The translations under genes and the position numbers were made by a program. This document shows positions 44,314-52,264 of a stretch of DNA of 64,000 nt, one piece after another. Position 1 is the stretch's first letter, and each line of letters starts with the position of its first letter. Source of the stretch: Ascidiaceihabitans sp034111945 (lineage in GTDB: Bacteria; Pseudomonadota; Alphaproteobacteria; Rhodobacterales; Rhodobacteraceae); NCBI GenBank assembly GCA_047626725.1, contig JBLHSG010000013.1, forward strand, positions 50,960 through 114,959. The letters are read 5' to 3'. The notes beneath the pieces were generated by a model. That model had not been told where the DNA came from and ran no database searches. It saw nothing but the letters and a program-made list of their open reading frames with translations.

Positions 44314-45438
44314 ATGACGGCCCAATCTGAACAGATCGCGGCTGAAACCCCAGACTTGATGTCTGGTGATACGTCTGACAAGCCAACCGTTATTGCGGTG
44401 GATGCGATGGGTGGCGATATGGGGCCGGCAGCAGTGATTGCCGGTTGCGCCAAATTCGCCAAGTACCACAAAGGCATCAATTTCATACTTCACGGGCCTC
44501 AGGCAGAGCTAGAAGCCCTTGTTGCACGCCGCAAACCGCTGCGTGGGCGTTACAAAATTCGTGACGCTAGCGAAGTTGTGTCGATGCAAGACAAACCCAG
44601 CCAAGTTGTGCGGTCCGGCAAAAACACGTCGATGTACGCCACGGTCGAATCGGTGCGCAATGGCGATGCAGGTGTCGCAGTAAGCTGTGGCAACACCGGC
44701 GCGCTGATGGCGTTGTCGATGATCCGCCTGCGCAAATTGCCCGGTGTGAACCGCCCTGCCATCGCGGTGCTGTGGCCGTCGCGCAATCCGCAAGGGTTCA
44801 ACGTGATGCTGGATGTTGGCGCGGATATTCGCGCTGATGCCGATGATTTGCTGCGCTATGCCTTGATGGGCGCGTCCTATGCCCGCAACGGTATGGACCT
44901 GCCCCGCCCGCGTATTGGCCTGCTGAATGTCGGCACCGAAGAACACAAAGGCCGCTCCGAACTACACGAGGCTTACGACCTGATCCGCGCGCACGAAGAA
45001 TCAGCTGACTTCGAATTTGTCGGATTTGTTGAAGGCGGCGATATTCCGGGCGATGTGGCTGACGTAATTGTCACCGACGGCTTTACGGGCAACGTCGCGA
45101 TCAAAACCGGCGAAGGCACCGCGGGCCTGATCGGTGATTTGCTCAAAGAAGCGTTCAAATACACGCCCCTGTCACGCCTAGCGTCTTTGCTCGCGTTCAC
45201 ATCGATGCAGCGTTTGAAACGACGCATCGATCCACGCCGCGTCAACGGCGGTGTGTTCTTGGGGCTGAACGGCACAGTCGTAAAATCCCACGGATCCGCA
45301 GATGCGACAGGCGTTGCCGCCGCAATCACGTTGGCCGCACAATTGGCACAAAGCGGATTTACCGGTAAACTGGCAGCACGGGTGGCCGCCGCGGCCCCCA
45401 AAGACACCGACCCAAAATCTAAGGATACCGACGCATGA
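44314..45438 (+). CDS. plsX: Phosphate acyltransferase PlsX
   Basis: A 374-residue peripheral membrane enzyme converting acyl-ACP to acyl phosphate for phosphatidic acid synthesis. Diagnostic segments are TVIAVDAMGGDMGPAAV near residue 27, ASEVVSMQDKP, CGNTGALMALSM (about 130), and FVGFVEGGDIPGDVADVIVTDGFTGNVAIKT (partly invariant). A short hydrophilic N-terminal extension of about 25 residues is typical of alphaproteobacteria. Its stop overlaps the fabH start as ATGA, coupling the two. Confidence 0.96.
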   Translation: MTAQSEQIAAETPDLMSGDTSDKPTVIAVDAMGGDMGPAAVIAGCAKFAKYHKGINFILHGPQAELEALVARRKPLRGRYKIRDASEVVSMQDKPSQVVRSGKNTSMYATVESVRNGDAGVAVSCGNTGALMALSMIRLRKLPGVNRPAIAVLWPSRNPQGFNVMLDVGADIRADADDLLRYALMGASYARNGMDLPRPRIGLLNVGTEEHKGRSELHEAYDLIRAHEESADFEFVGFVEGGDIPGDVADVIVTDGFTGNVAIKTGEGTAGLIGDLLKEAFKYTPLSRLASLLAFTSMQRLKRRIDPRRVNGGVFLGLNGTVVKSHGSADATGVAAAITLAAQLAQSGFTGKLAARVAAAAPKDTDPKSKDTDA

Positions 45439-46418
45439 CATCGACCACCGGTTTGCGCGCAGTTGTTAAAGGGGTCGGGCATTATTTGCCGGAACGTGTT
45501 GTTCCGAATGCCGAATTTGAAAAAACGCTAGACACAACCGACGAATGGATCGTGTCGCGCTCTGGCATTCAAAACCGTCACTTTGCCAATGACACCGAAA
45601 CCACATCGATGATGGCAACCGAAGCGGCCAAGGCTGCGCTGGCGATGGCTGGCCTTGAGGCGTCAGACATTGATGCGATCATCTTGGCGACCTCGACTGC
45701 CGATCTGACATTCCCGTCATCCGCGACCATGGTTCAGGCGAATCTAGGCATGAAAAACGGCTTTGCCTTTGATGTGCAGGCCGTGTGCGCCGGATTTGTG
45801 TTTGCCCTTTCTAACGCCAACGCGCTGATCGTTTCTGGCCAGGCCAAGCGGGTCTTGGTGATTGGTGCCGAAACATTCAGCCGCATCATGGATTGGACCG
45901 ATCGCGGCACCTGCGTGCTGTTCGGCGACGGCGCAGGCGCGCTGATTCTAGAGGCACAACACGGCACAGGCGACGCAACCGATCGCGGTATTCTGGCGAC
46001 GGATTTGAATTCTGACGGCACCCACCGCGACTTGCTGTACGTCGATGGCGGCACCAGCACGGGCACCACGGGTTATTTGCGCATGCAAGGCAATCAAGTG
46101 TTCCGCCACGCAGTCGCAAAACTGGCCGCAACCGCACAAACCGCGATGGATAAAGCCGGCGTTACGGCAGAAAACGTCGACTGGATCGTGCCACATCAGG
46201 CCAACATCCGCATCATCCAAGGCACCGCGAAAAAGATGGATATCCCGATGGATCGGGTTGTCGTCACGGTGCAAGATCACGGCAACACATCCGCCGCATC
46301 GATCCCGCTGGCCATGTCTGTTGGCGTCGCACGCGGCCAAATCAAACAGGGCGATTTGCTGGTGACCGAAGCCATCGGCGGCGGTTTGGCGTGGGGCGCG
46401 GTCGTATTACGTTGGTAA
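45435..46418 (+). CDS. fabH: 3-oxoacyl-[ACP] synthase III
   Basis: A 327-residue condensing enzyme that starts fatty-acid synthesis from acetyl-CoA and malonyl-ACP. The catalytic triad is visible: Cys in VQAVCAGFVFAL (about residue 118), His in VPHQANIRI (about 253) and Asn in QDHGNTSAASIPLA (about 283). Ends with IGGGLAWGAVVLRW, the canonical C-terminus. Overlaps plsX by four bases; 108 bases separate it from ihfA, where a promoter is visible. Confidence 0.97.
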   Translation: MTSTTGLRAVVKGVGHYLPERVVPNAEFEKTLDTTDEWIVSRSGIQNRHFANDTETTSMMATEAAKAALAMAGLEASDIDAIILATSTADLTFPSSATMVQANLGMKNGFAFDVQAVCAGFVFALSNANALIVSGQAKRVLVIGAETFSRIMDWTDRGTCVLFGDGAGALILEAQHGTGDATDRGILATDLNSDGTHRDLLYVDGGTSTGTTGYLRMQGNQVFRHAVAKLAATAQTAMDKAGVTAENVDWIVPHQANIRIIQGTAKKMDIPMDRVVVTVQDHGNTSAASIPLAMSVGVARGQIKQGDLLVTEAIGGGLAWGAVVLRW

Positions 46419-46474
46419 TCCGCCTATTTTTTGCGAAATCAGCCGCCTAAACTGTCCCCTGCAAGTCATTGATA

Positions 46475-46502
46475 TTGACTCGGAAAATCGCCTGCCTTTA
46501 TT
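46475..46502 (+). promoter_or_regulatory. Probable sigma-70-type promoter of ihfA
   Basis: TTGACT (5 of 6 to consensus) at 46475-46480, a 16-base spacer, then TTTATT (4 of 6) at 46497-46502. Transcription would start about 15 bases before the ihfA ATG's ribosome site region, giving ihfA and the MerR gene their own expression apart from fabH. Confidence 0.5.
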
Positions 46503-46526
46503 GTTGGTTGAAATTAGGGGAACGAC

Positions 46527-46829
46527 ATGGCCGAAAAAACTTTGACACGGATGGATTTGAGCGAAGCTGTTTTTCGTGAAGTAGGACTGTCACGCAACGA
46601 GAGCGCGCAATTGGTAGAAGGCGTTTTGGAACATATGTCCGACGCGCTGGTGAAAGGCGAACAAGTCAAGATTTCATCGTTCGGTACGTTTTCCGTACGC
46701 GATAAATCAGCCCGCGTTGGCCGCAATCCAAAAACCGGCGAAGAGGTTCCAATCAACCCACGCCGCGTGCTCACATTCCGCCCTTCCCATTTGATGAAAG
46801 ATCGCGTCGCTTCGGGCAACAAGCGCTGA
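46527..46829 (+). CDS. ihfA: Integration host factor subunit alpha
   Basis: A 100-residue nucleoid protein that bends DNA sharply as a heterodimer with IHF-beta. The N-terminal helices (LTRMDLSEAVFREVGLSR) are followed by the core VKISSFGTFSVRDKSARVGRNPKTGEEV and the beta-arm with INPRRVLTFRPS, the proline of which intercalates. A GGGGAACG ribosome site precedes the ATG. The MerR gene starts four bases after the stop, a conserved pair. Confidence 0.96.
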   Translation: MAEKTLTRMDLSEAVFREVGLSRNESAQLVEGVLEHMSDALVKGEQVKISSFGTFSVRDKSARVGRNPKTGEEVPINPRRVLTFRPSHLMKDRVASGNKR

Positions 46830-46833
46830 TCTG

Positions 46834-48240
46834 ATGAGCAAATCCGCCGACGCCTTTCGCACCATCTCTGAAGTGGCTGATTGGCTTGGCGTGCACGCGC
46901 ATGTCTTGCGCTTTTGGGAAAGCAAATTCACCCAGATCAAGCCGGTCAAACGCGCTGGCGGGCGACGCTATTATCGCCCCGCCGATATGCAATTGTTGGG
47001 TGGCATTCAGAAATTGCTGCACGACGACGGGTTAACGATCAAAGGCGTTCAGAAAATTCTGCGCGAAAAAGGCATCGCGCATGTGTCTGACATGTCTAAA
47101 GAATTAGACGAAGAAAACGCAGAACCCGCAGGCACAAAAACTGCGCCGCGTGCCGTCGCGACCCCACCCATTGCCCCCCGTGCGCCCGAAGCACCCAGTG
47201 CGATGGATGTGCCTGCGTCCGATGAAAAAGATGAAAATGTGGTCAATTTCATGTCTGGCGATAGTTCGGACAATGACGCGGATGATGCAAAAGCGGCCCC
47301 TGCCCGTCCGTCATTTACCGAAGACGCAGTGGTAAGGCCCGAACCGGTTACGCCTGAACCAAAAATGCAAGCGCCTGAACCAGTTGAAGCAGCCAACGCT
47401 CCTGATCCCGAGCCTGTGCAATCAGATCCTGAGCCCGAAATCGAAGAACAAGTCAGCGCGCCGCCACAAGCACCTGAGCCAACGCCAGAATCCGAAAACG
47501 CTGGGCCTGAAGGTGCGGCAACGTCTGAGCCCGTTGAACTGGACACGGCTACCCCAGACGCACCAGAGCCGGTGCCAACGCCAGAAATCAAAGACACAGT
47601 GCCAGAAGTCGCGGCAACATCTGAGTCAGTTGACGAAGTTGAACCGGACGCTCCGGCCCCAGATTTACCAGATCCTGTCGCAGCAGAACCAGAAATGCAT
47701 GATGATGCGGATAACGGGACTGACGTAGAACCAAAAATTGAGGCTGAGGCTGAGGCTGAGGCTGAGGCTGAGGCTGAGGCTGAGGAACCAAGCATTCCGG
47801 CGTTCACGCGGGCAAGACGTAGTATTCCTCTGGATGAAGCACCAGAAGTCGCAGTGACCGAGGCCGAAATTGACGACACGCCTGCGGCCCCGGTTTTACC
47901 TTCGTTCCTGCATCGCCCCGCGCTCGGCAACGCGCCTGAACCGATCAACGCACAAGTCGAAGAAGAAGCGGCAGTCGAGGACGAGGTTGAAGAACCCGTT
48001 CAAGTCGCAGAACCACAAGAACCACCTGCCGAACCTGCGCCTGAACCCGAGCCGCCCAAACCGCTTATCATCGATGTGCCCGAAACGCCCGATGAGGCAA
48101 ATTTTGACGCCGCACCCAGCCTGCTAAGCGCATTGACCAAAACCAAAGCTCTGAGCAGCGCGCAGTCCAAGGACATCACGCCCCTGCTCGCGCAACTGGT
48201 CACCCTGCGTGATCGCATGGTTCAGGCCCGCAAAGAGTAA
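46834..48240 (+). CDS. MerR family regulator with long Pro/Glu-rich tail
   Basis: A 468-residue protein. Residues about 7-75 are a MerR-type winged helix-turn-helix (FRTISEVADWLGVHAHVLRFWE, then AGGRRYYRPADMQLLGGIQ), as in the YcgE/MlrA-like regulators next to ihfA. The remaining 390 residues are disordered, rich in Pro, Glu, Ala and Asp with TPE/APEPVP-type repeats and an (EA)7 run encoded by seven GAGGCT units. The last 30 residues (PLLAQLVTLRDRMVQARKE) look like a short helix, perhaps for dimerisation. No effector-binding domain is seen, so the signal is unknown. Confidence 0.85.
   Translation: MSKSADAFRTISEVADWLGVHAHVLRFWESKFTQIKPVKRAGGRRYYRPADMQLLGGIQKLLHDDGLTIKGVQKILREKGIAHVSDMSKELDEENAEPAGTKTAPRAVATPPIAPRAPEAPSAMDVPASDEKDENVVNFMSGDSSDNDADDAKAAPARPSFTEDAVVRPEPVTPEPKMQAPEPVEAANAPDPEPVQSDPEPEIEEQVSAPPQAPEPTPESENAGPEGAATSEPVELDTATPDAPEPVPTPEIKDTVPEVAATSESVDEVEPDAPAPDLPDPVAAEPEMHDDADNGTDVEPKIEAEAEAEAEAEAEAEEPSIPAFTRARRSIPLDEAPEVAVTEAEIDDTPAAPVLPSFLHRPALGNAPEPINAQVEEEAAVEDEVEEPVQVAEPQEPPAEPAPEPEPPKPLIIDVPETPDEANFDAAPSLLSALTKTKALSSAQSKDITPLLAQLVTLRDRMVQARKE
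47740..47781 (+). repeat. GAGGCT x7 hexanucleotide microsatellite
   Basis: Seven perfect GAGGCT units in frame within the MerR-family gene encode alternating Glu-Ala. Copy number could change by slippage without shifting the frame, altering only tail length. Confidence 0.95.
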
Positions 48241-48260
48241 GCGCGCGTGCTGTTTCCCCC

Positions 48261-48288
48261 TTGTCACGGGCCTGAAATCGGGTATGAC
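48261..48288 (+). promoter_or_regulatory. Promoter of tRNA-Pro
   Basis: TTGTCA (5 of 6) at 48261-48266, a 16-base spacer and TATGAC (4 of 6) at 48283-48288 put the transcription start just before the tRNA at 48300. The position right after the MerR stop makes an independent tRNA promoter likely. Confidence 0.55.
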
Positions 48289-48299
48289 ACATCCAAAGT

Positions 48300-48376
48300 C
48301 GGGCTATGGCGCAGTCTGGTAGCGCGTCCGTCTGGGGGACGGAAGGTCGCAGGTTCGAGTCCTGCTAGCCCGACCA
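48300..48376 (+). tRNA. tRNA-Pro (anticodon GGG)
   Basis: A 77-base cloverleaf with encoded CCA. The acceptor stem CGGGCTA/TAGCCCG is perfect, the D-arm is GCGC-type, the anticodon stem TCCGT/ACGGA holds the loop CTGGGGG (anticodon GGG, reading CCC and CCU), and the T-arm is GCAGG-TTCGAGT-CCTGC. It stands alone between the MerR-type gene and dcd, with its own promoter and terminator. Confidence 0.97.
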
Positions 48377-48389
48377 ATCACCGACTTGC

Positions 48390-48426
48390 ACAAACCGCCC
48401 GCGCCGTCATGGTTGCGGGCGTTTGT
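48390..48426 (+). terminator. Intrinsic terminator after tRNA-Pro
   Basis: Arms ACAAAC-C-GCCCGC and GCGGGCGTTTGT pair over 12 bp with one bulged C, with a 12-base loop; a T-rich CGTTTC follows. It lies 13 bases past the tRNA and ends 20 bases before the dcd start, so dcd needs read-through or a cryptic promoter. Confidence 0.65.
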
Positions 48427-48446
48427 CGTTTCAAAAAGGGGTTGTC

Positions 48447-49523
48447 ATGACCGGTGTGGTTCCAAATCAGCAAATCAGCCAGATGATTGATTGCGGCCAA
48501 ATTGTCGCGCAACCTGCTGTGATCTCTGAACAAATCCAACCAGCCAGCCTTGATCTGCGGCTAGGGACTGTGGCCTACCGCGTGCGTGCATCGTTTTTGA
48601 CGGGGCATGGGGCAAAGGTCACGGACCGTTTGCAAGAATTCGAAATGCACCGCGTTGATCTGACGAATGGTGCCGTGCTGGAAAAAGGCTGCGTCTACGT
48701 GGTGCCGTTGATGGAATCCCTCGCCTTGCCTGCGGATGTTAACGCTGTCGCCAATGCCAAAAGCTCAACCGGGCGGCTGGATTTGCTGACCCGTACGATC
48801 ACCGATGGTGGCACCGAATTTGACCGCATCCCTGCCGGATACACTGGCCCGCTGTATGCCGAAATTTGCCCGCGCTCGTTTTCTGTTTTGGTGCGTCCGG
48901 GCATGCGTTTGAACCAAATCCGCTTTCGCACAGGGCACGCCGTTTTGGATGACGCAGCCCTTGCTGCGCTGCACGCCACCACGCCGCTGGTCAACGGCGA
49001 CCCTGTTATTGACGACGGCCTTGGCTTTAGCGTTGATCTGAAATTGGCGGACACCACGTTGGTCGGTTACCGCGCCAAACCGCACACTGGCGTCATTGAT
49101 CTGGACAATATCGGGCACTACGACCCGACCGCCTATTGGGAAGAAGTGCACAGCACAGATGGCCATATTATCCTAGATCCCGGTGCATTCTACATTCTGG
49201 TCAGTCGCGAGGCGGTCTGTATTCCACCCCAATATGCCGCCGAAATGGCCCCGTATCTGGCGATGGTTGGTGAGTTTCGCGTGCACTACGCCGGCTTTTT
49301 TGACCCCGGGTTCGGCTATGATGCGGCAGGTGGCACAGGATCACGCGGCGTATTAGAAGTCCGCTGTCACGAGGCCCCGTTTGTGTTGGAACATGGTCAG
49401 GTTGTCGGGCGATTGGTCTATGAGCAGATGGCAGACACGCCAACGCAATTGTATGGCGCGGATCTGAAATCCAACTACCAAGGTCAGGGTCTAAAACTGT
49501 CCAAGCATTTCAAAACGCCTTAG
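48447..49523 (+). CDS. dcd: Double-length dCTP deaminase
   Basis: A 358-residue 2'-deoxycytidine 5'-triphosphate deaminase that makes dUTP for dTMP synthesis. It is about twice the usual 190 residues and reads as two fused dUTPase-fold domains. The first has ISEQIQPASLDLRLG and NAKSSTGRLDLLTR (the Ser-Gly-Arg-Asp substrate loop, about residue 105); the second starts near residue 190, with YILVSREAVCIPP and VGEFRVHYAGFFDPGFG. The long form is known in alphaproteobacteria. AAGGGG fixes the ATG at 48447. Stop overlaps the next gene, on the other strand, by four bases. Confidence 0.92.
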   Translation: MTGVVPNQQISQMIDCGQIVAQPAVISEQIQPASLDLRLGTVAYRVRASFLTGHGAKVTDRLQEFEMHRVDLTNGAVLEKGCVYVVPLMESLALPADVNAVANAKSSTGRLDLLTRTITDGGTEFDRIPAGYTGPLYAEICPRSFSVLVRPGMRLNQIRFRTGHAVLDDAALAALHATTPLVNGDPVIDDGLGFSVDLKLADTTLVGYRAKPHTGVIDLDNIGHYDPTAYWEEVHSTDGHIILDPGAFYILVSREAVCIPPQYAAEMAPYLAMVGEFRVHYAGFFDPGFGYDAAGGTGSRGVLEVRCHEAPFVLEHGQVVGRLVYEQMADTPTQLYGADLKSNYQGQGLKLSKHFKTP

Positions 49524-49762
49524 CGCTGCTGCCGTTTGGCACGACGTTCTGCGCGAATGCGATCACGTTCAGGCGTATCGCTTTGGCCAATTGATTGACC
49601 TGTCGGGTTGCCATAATCGTCGATTTCACCCTGCGGCTGCCCTTGTCCACCACGGCGACGCGCCATGCCTGTGGCCCCTTTGATACCGGCATCAATGCCT
49701 TTGCTCATCGCTTTGCGCATGATGAGTTTCACAAACATGTTCATGATCTGGTTCATATTCAT
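49520..49762 (-). CDS. Small conserved protein, function unknown
   Basis: An 80-residue protein, not assigned to a named family. The N-terminal half is an amphipathic Met/Lys/Ile-rich helix (MNQIMNMFVKLIMRKAMSKG), the middle holds a glycine and glutamine-rich linker (RRRGGQGQPQG), and the C-terminus is very basic (RDRIRAERRAKRQQR). This pattern fits a membrane- or nucleic-acid-associated peptide. It converges on dcd with a four-base overlap and precedes scpB on the same strand by 58 bases, so it could be downstream in that unit's opposite direction; no functional clue exists. Confidence 0.65.
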   Translation of the reverse strand: MNMNQIMNMFVKLIMRKAMSKGIDAGIKGATGMARRRGGQGQPQGEIDDYGNPTGQSIGQSDTPERDRIRAERRAKRQQR

Positions 49763-49820
49763 CGCGCCTCGCTTGCTGCTCTTCCCCTCTTATATAGGGG
49801 CAAATGCGGCGAATTTCAGG

Positions 49821-50477
49821 TTAATCTTCAAACAACTCGGATTGGCCTTCGTTGGTTTCGTCATCTTCGTCAACGTCCCCCGGCCCTGGCATTGATCCCG
49901 GCGGCGGTCTGTTTTCCAACAATCCGGCAGAACGCAGTTCCTTGAGCCCCGGCAGATCGCGGGCATTTTCCAGACCAAAGTGATCAAGGAAATTCTGCGT
50001 CACCACAAACGTCACAGGCCGACCGGGCGTCATTTTACGGCGGCCAAAGCGGATCCACTCCATTTCGAGCAGTTGATCAACGGTACCACGACTGACCGAA
50101 ACACCACGGATTTCTTCGATTTCAGCGCGGGTGGCCGGCTGGTGATAGGCAATAATCGCCAGCGTTTCGATGGCCGCGCGGCTTAGCTTGCGCACTTCGA
50201 CCGTTTCTTTTTGCATCAAAAACCCTAGATCAGCCGCGGTGCGCATCGCCCACGCATCACCGATCTTGGTCACATTCACACCGCGCCCGTCATAGCGTTT
50301 TCGCAAGTACACAAGCGCCTCTGCCGCGTCACACCCGTGGGGCATGCGCGCCTCAAGTTCACGCACAGTGACGGGTTCCGCGCTGGCAAAAAGGATCGCT
50401 TCGATCATGCGCTCTTGCTCCGCTATGGGCGGGGCCTCGAACAGGCTTTCTTCTTTTTGTTCAATGTCTTGTGACAC
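49821..50477 (-). CDS. scpB: Segregation and condensation protein B
   Basis: A 218-residue kleisin-interacting subunit of the SMC-ScpAB condensin. Two winged-helix domains are seen: the first around ERMIEAILFASAEPVTVRELEARM, the second from LSRAAIETLAIIAYHQPATRAEIEEIRGVS (both conserved in parts). An acidic tail ends the protein. The GTG start at 50477 lies four bases after the scpA stop, with AAAGGG upstream; the longer frame through scpA was rejected. SMC itself is not in the window. Confidence 0.95.
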   Translation of the reverse strand: MSQDIEQKEESLFEAPPIAEQERMIEAILFASAEPVTVRELEARMPHGCDAAEALVYLRKRYDGRGVNVTKIGDAWAMRTAADLGFLMQKETVEVRKLSRAAIETLAIIAYHQPATRAEIEEIRGVSVSRGTVDQLLEMEWIRFGRRKMTPGRPVTFVVTQNFLDHFGLENARDLPGLKELRSAGLLENRPPPGSMPGPGDVDEDDETNEGQSELFED

Positions 50478-50481
50478 GGTT

Positions 50482-51264
50482 TTATTCCCTTTTGCGCAGC
50501 TGGATCGGCCCAAAGGCATCCCCTTGGCGCATGTCCAGATGGCCCTCTTTGACCAGTTCCAGTGACGCGGCAAACGTCGCGGCCGTCGCGGATCTGCGAC
50601 GCACCGGGTCATTGTCCCAGCCTTCAGGCAGATAAGTCGCGATCTCGGTCCACTCGCCTGCGTACCCGATCAAACCACGCATACGTTCCAACGCTTGTTC
50701 CATGGTAAAGACGGATTCACGATCCAGGATAAACGGGCGAAAATCATCGCGGGTTCGAATGCGCGCATAGCCTTGCATCAAATCCAGCAACGTCGCGGTG
50801 TAGGTCACCGATTTGACGCGCTCGACAGTTTCCACCTGACCGCGCGCAAAGAAATCACGCCCCAGCTGATCACGGGCCATAAGGCGGGCGGCACAGTCCC
50901 GCATCGCTTGCAGACGTTCCAATTGAAAGGCCAAATGCGCGGCCAATTCTTCGCCCGATGGCCCCTCTTCGGTTGGATCAGGGGGCAGGAGCAGACGGGA
51001 TTTTAAAAACGCCAACCACGCGGCCATTACCAGATAGTCAGCCGCCAATTCCAGCCGCAGCGCTTTGGCCTGTTCGACAAATGCCAAATACTGATGCGCC
51101 AATTGCAGGACCGAAATCTTGCGCAAGTCGACTTTTTGCGTGCGCGACAGGGTCAGCAACAGATCAAGCGGGCCTTCGTAACCATCAACGTCAATGATCA
51201 GCGCCTCGGCGGCCATCCGTTCGGCGACCGAAACCTTGTCTTCTTCGAAAAAATTATCAGCCAT
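50482..51264 (-). CDS. scpA: Segregation and condensation protein A
   Basis: A 260-residue kleisin that bridges the SMC heads. The N-terminal LIIDVDGYEGPLDLLLTLSR is the family's hallmark, followed by VDLRKISVLQLAHQYLAFVE; the C-terminal winged helix is near MRGLIGYAGEWTEIATYLPEGW. It begins inside the last codons of nagZ (8-bp overlap) and ends four bases before scpB, so nagZ, scpA and scpB are translationally linked. Confidence 0.95.
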   Translation of the reverse strand: MADNFFEEDKVSVAERMAAEALIIDVDGYEGPLDLLLTLSRTQKVDLRKISVLQLAHQYLAFVEQAKALRLELAADYLVMAAWLAFLKSRLLLPPDPTEEGPSGEELAAHLAFQLERLQAMRDCAARLMARDQLGRDFFARGQVETVERVKSVTYTATLLDLMQGYARIRTRDDFRPFILDRESVFTMEQALERMRGLIGYAGEWTEIATYLPEGWDNDPVRRRSATAATFAASLELVKEGHLDMRQGDAFGPIQLRKRE

Positions 51265-52264
51265 GCAGGTTCCCGCCCAGAAGCGCCTTAAGTTCGGCGT
51301 CATAGGCGGAAATGTCAATCTCGTCTGGGGTTTTGCGTGCGGCGATCGCGCGAATTGCGCGGGTTTGGGCCATATCAGACATTTCGCCAGATGCGTTTGC
51401 CACTGCGCGACGTTCATCCAGCGTGCCATTGCAGTGCAAGATCACGTCACAGCCCGCCGCCAATGCACCCCGGCTCAGGTCGCCCAAATCGCCGCTCAGC
51501 GCCTTCATGGCGATGTCGTCGGTCATGATCAAACCGTCAAACCCAATGTCAGTGCGGATCACATCCATCACCGGTTTGGACAGGGTCGCGGGCTGGTCAT
51601 CGATATCGGAATAAACCAAATGCGCAGTCATCCCCATCGGCAAATCATTCAATGCTTTGAACGGCGCAAAATCATGGGCATCCAGACCGGTGCGTGCAGC
51701 GTCTACCTTTGGTAGGTCAAAATGGCTGTCAGCCGTGGCGCGACCATGTCCGGGCATGTGTTTGACCACGGGCAAAACACCACCGTCCAACATGCCATCA
51801 GCGGCCGCACGACCCAGCATTCCAACCGTGATCGGATCATCGCCGTAACAGCGATTGCGCAGAAAATCATGGGTGGTTGCATCGGCCACATCGACCATCG
51901 GCGCGCAGTTGCTATCAACACCAACATCACGCAATTCATGGGCGATAATGCGGTGGCGCAGGTACATCGCGCGCGCAGCATTTGGCCCCGCCGCCTTGAC
52001 GAAATCCAAGGGTGCGGACCATTCACGCCAGATCGGCGCGCGCAGGCGTTGAACGCGCCCGCCTTCTTGGTCAATCGTGATCGGACAGTCGCGACCAACC
52101 GCCTCGCGGTAATCGTTGCACAAGGCACGCACTTGATCCGGTGTGTCGATATTACGGGCAAACAGGATAAACCCGAACGGGTTCACATCACGAAAAAACG
52201 CTTTTTCTTCGGGGCTTAGCCGATGACCATCCCCATCAAGGATGGTCGCGCCAAAACGGGTCAT
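51257..52264 (-). CDS. nagZ: Beta-N-acetylhexosaminidase NagZ
   Basis: A 335-residue glycoside hydrolase family 3 enzyme of peptidoglycan recycling, cleaving GlcNAc from 1,6-anhydroMurNAc peptides in the cytosol. Motifs: DQEGGRVQRLR (about residue 65), the NagZ loop with the catalytic His/Asp pair VVKHMPGHGRATADSHFDLP (about 170) and the nucleophile region LIMTDDIAMKALSG (about 250). ATGA overlap with the SPOR gene upstream, 8-bp overlap with scpA downstream. Its pathway partner anmK lies 15 kb away. Confidence 0.96.
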   Translation of the reverse strand: MTRFGATILDGDGHRLSPEEKAFFRDVNPFGFILFARNIDTPDQVRALCNDYREAVGRDCPITIDQEGGRVQRLRAPIWREWSAPLDFVKAAGPNAARAMYLRHRIIAHELRDVGVDSNCAPMVDVADATTHDFLRNRCYGDDPITVGMLGRAAADGMLDGGVLPVVKHMPGHGRATADSHFDLPKVDAARTGLDAHDFAPFKALNDLPMGMTAHLVYSDIDDQPATLSKPVMDVIRTDIGFDGLIMTDDIAMKALSGDLGDLSRGALAAGCDVILHCNGTLDERRAVANASGEMSDMAQTRAIRAIAARKTPDEIDISAYDAELKALLGGNLHG

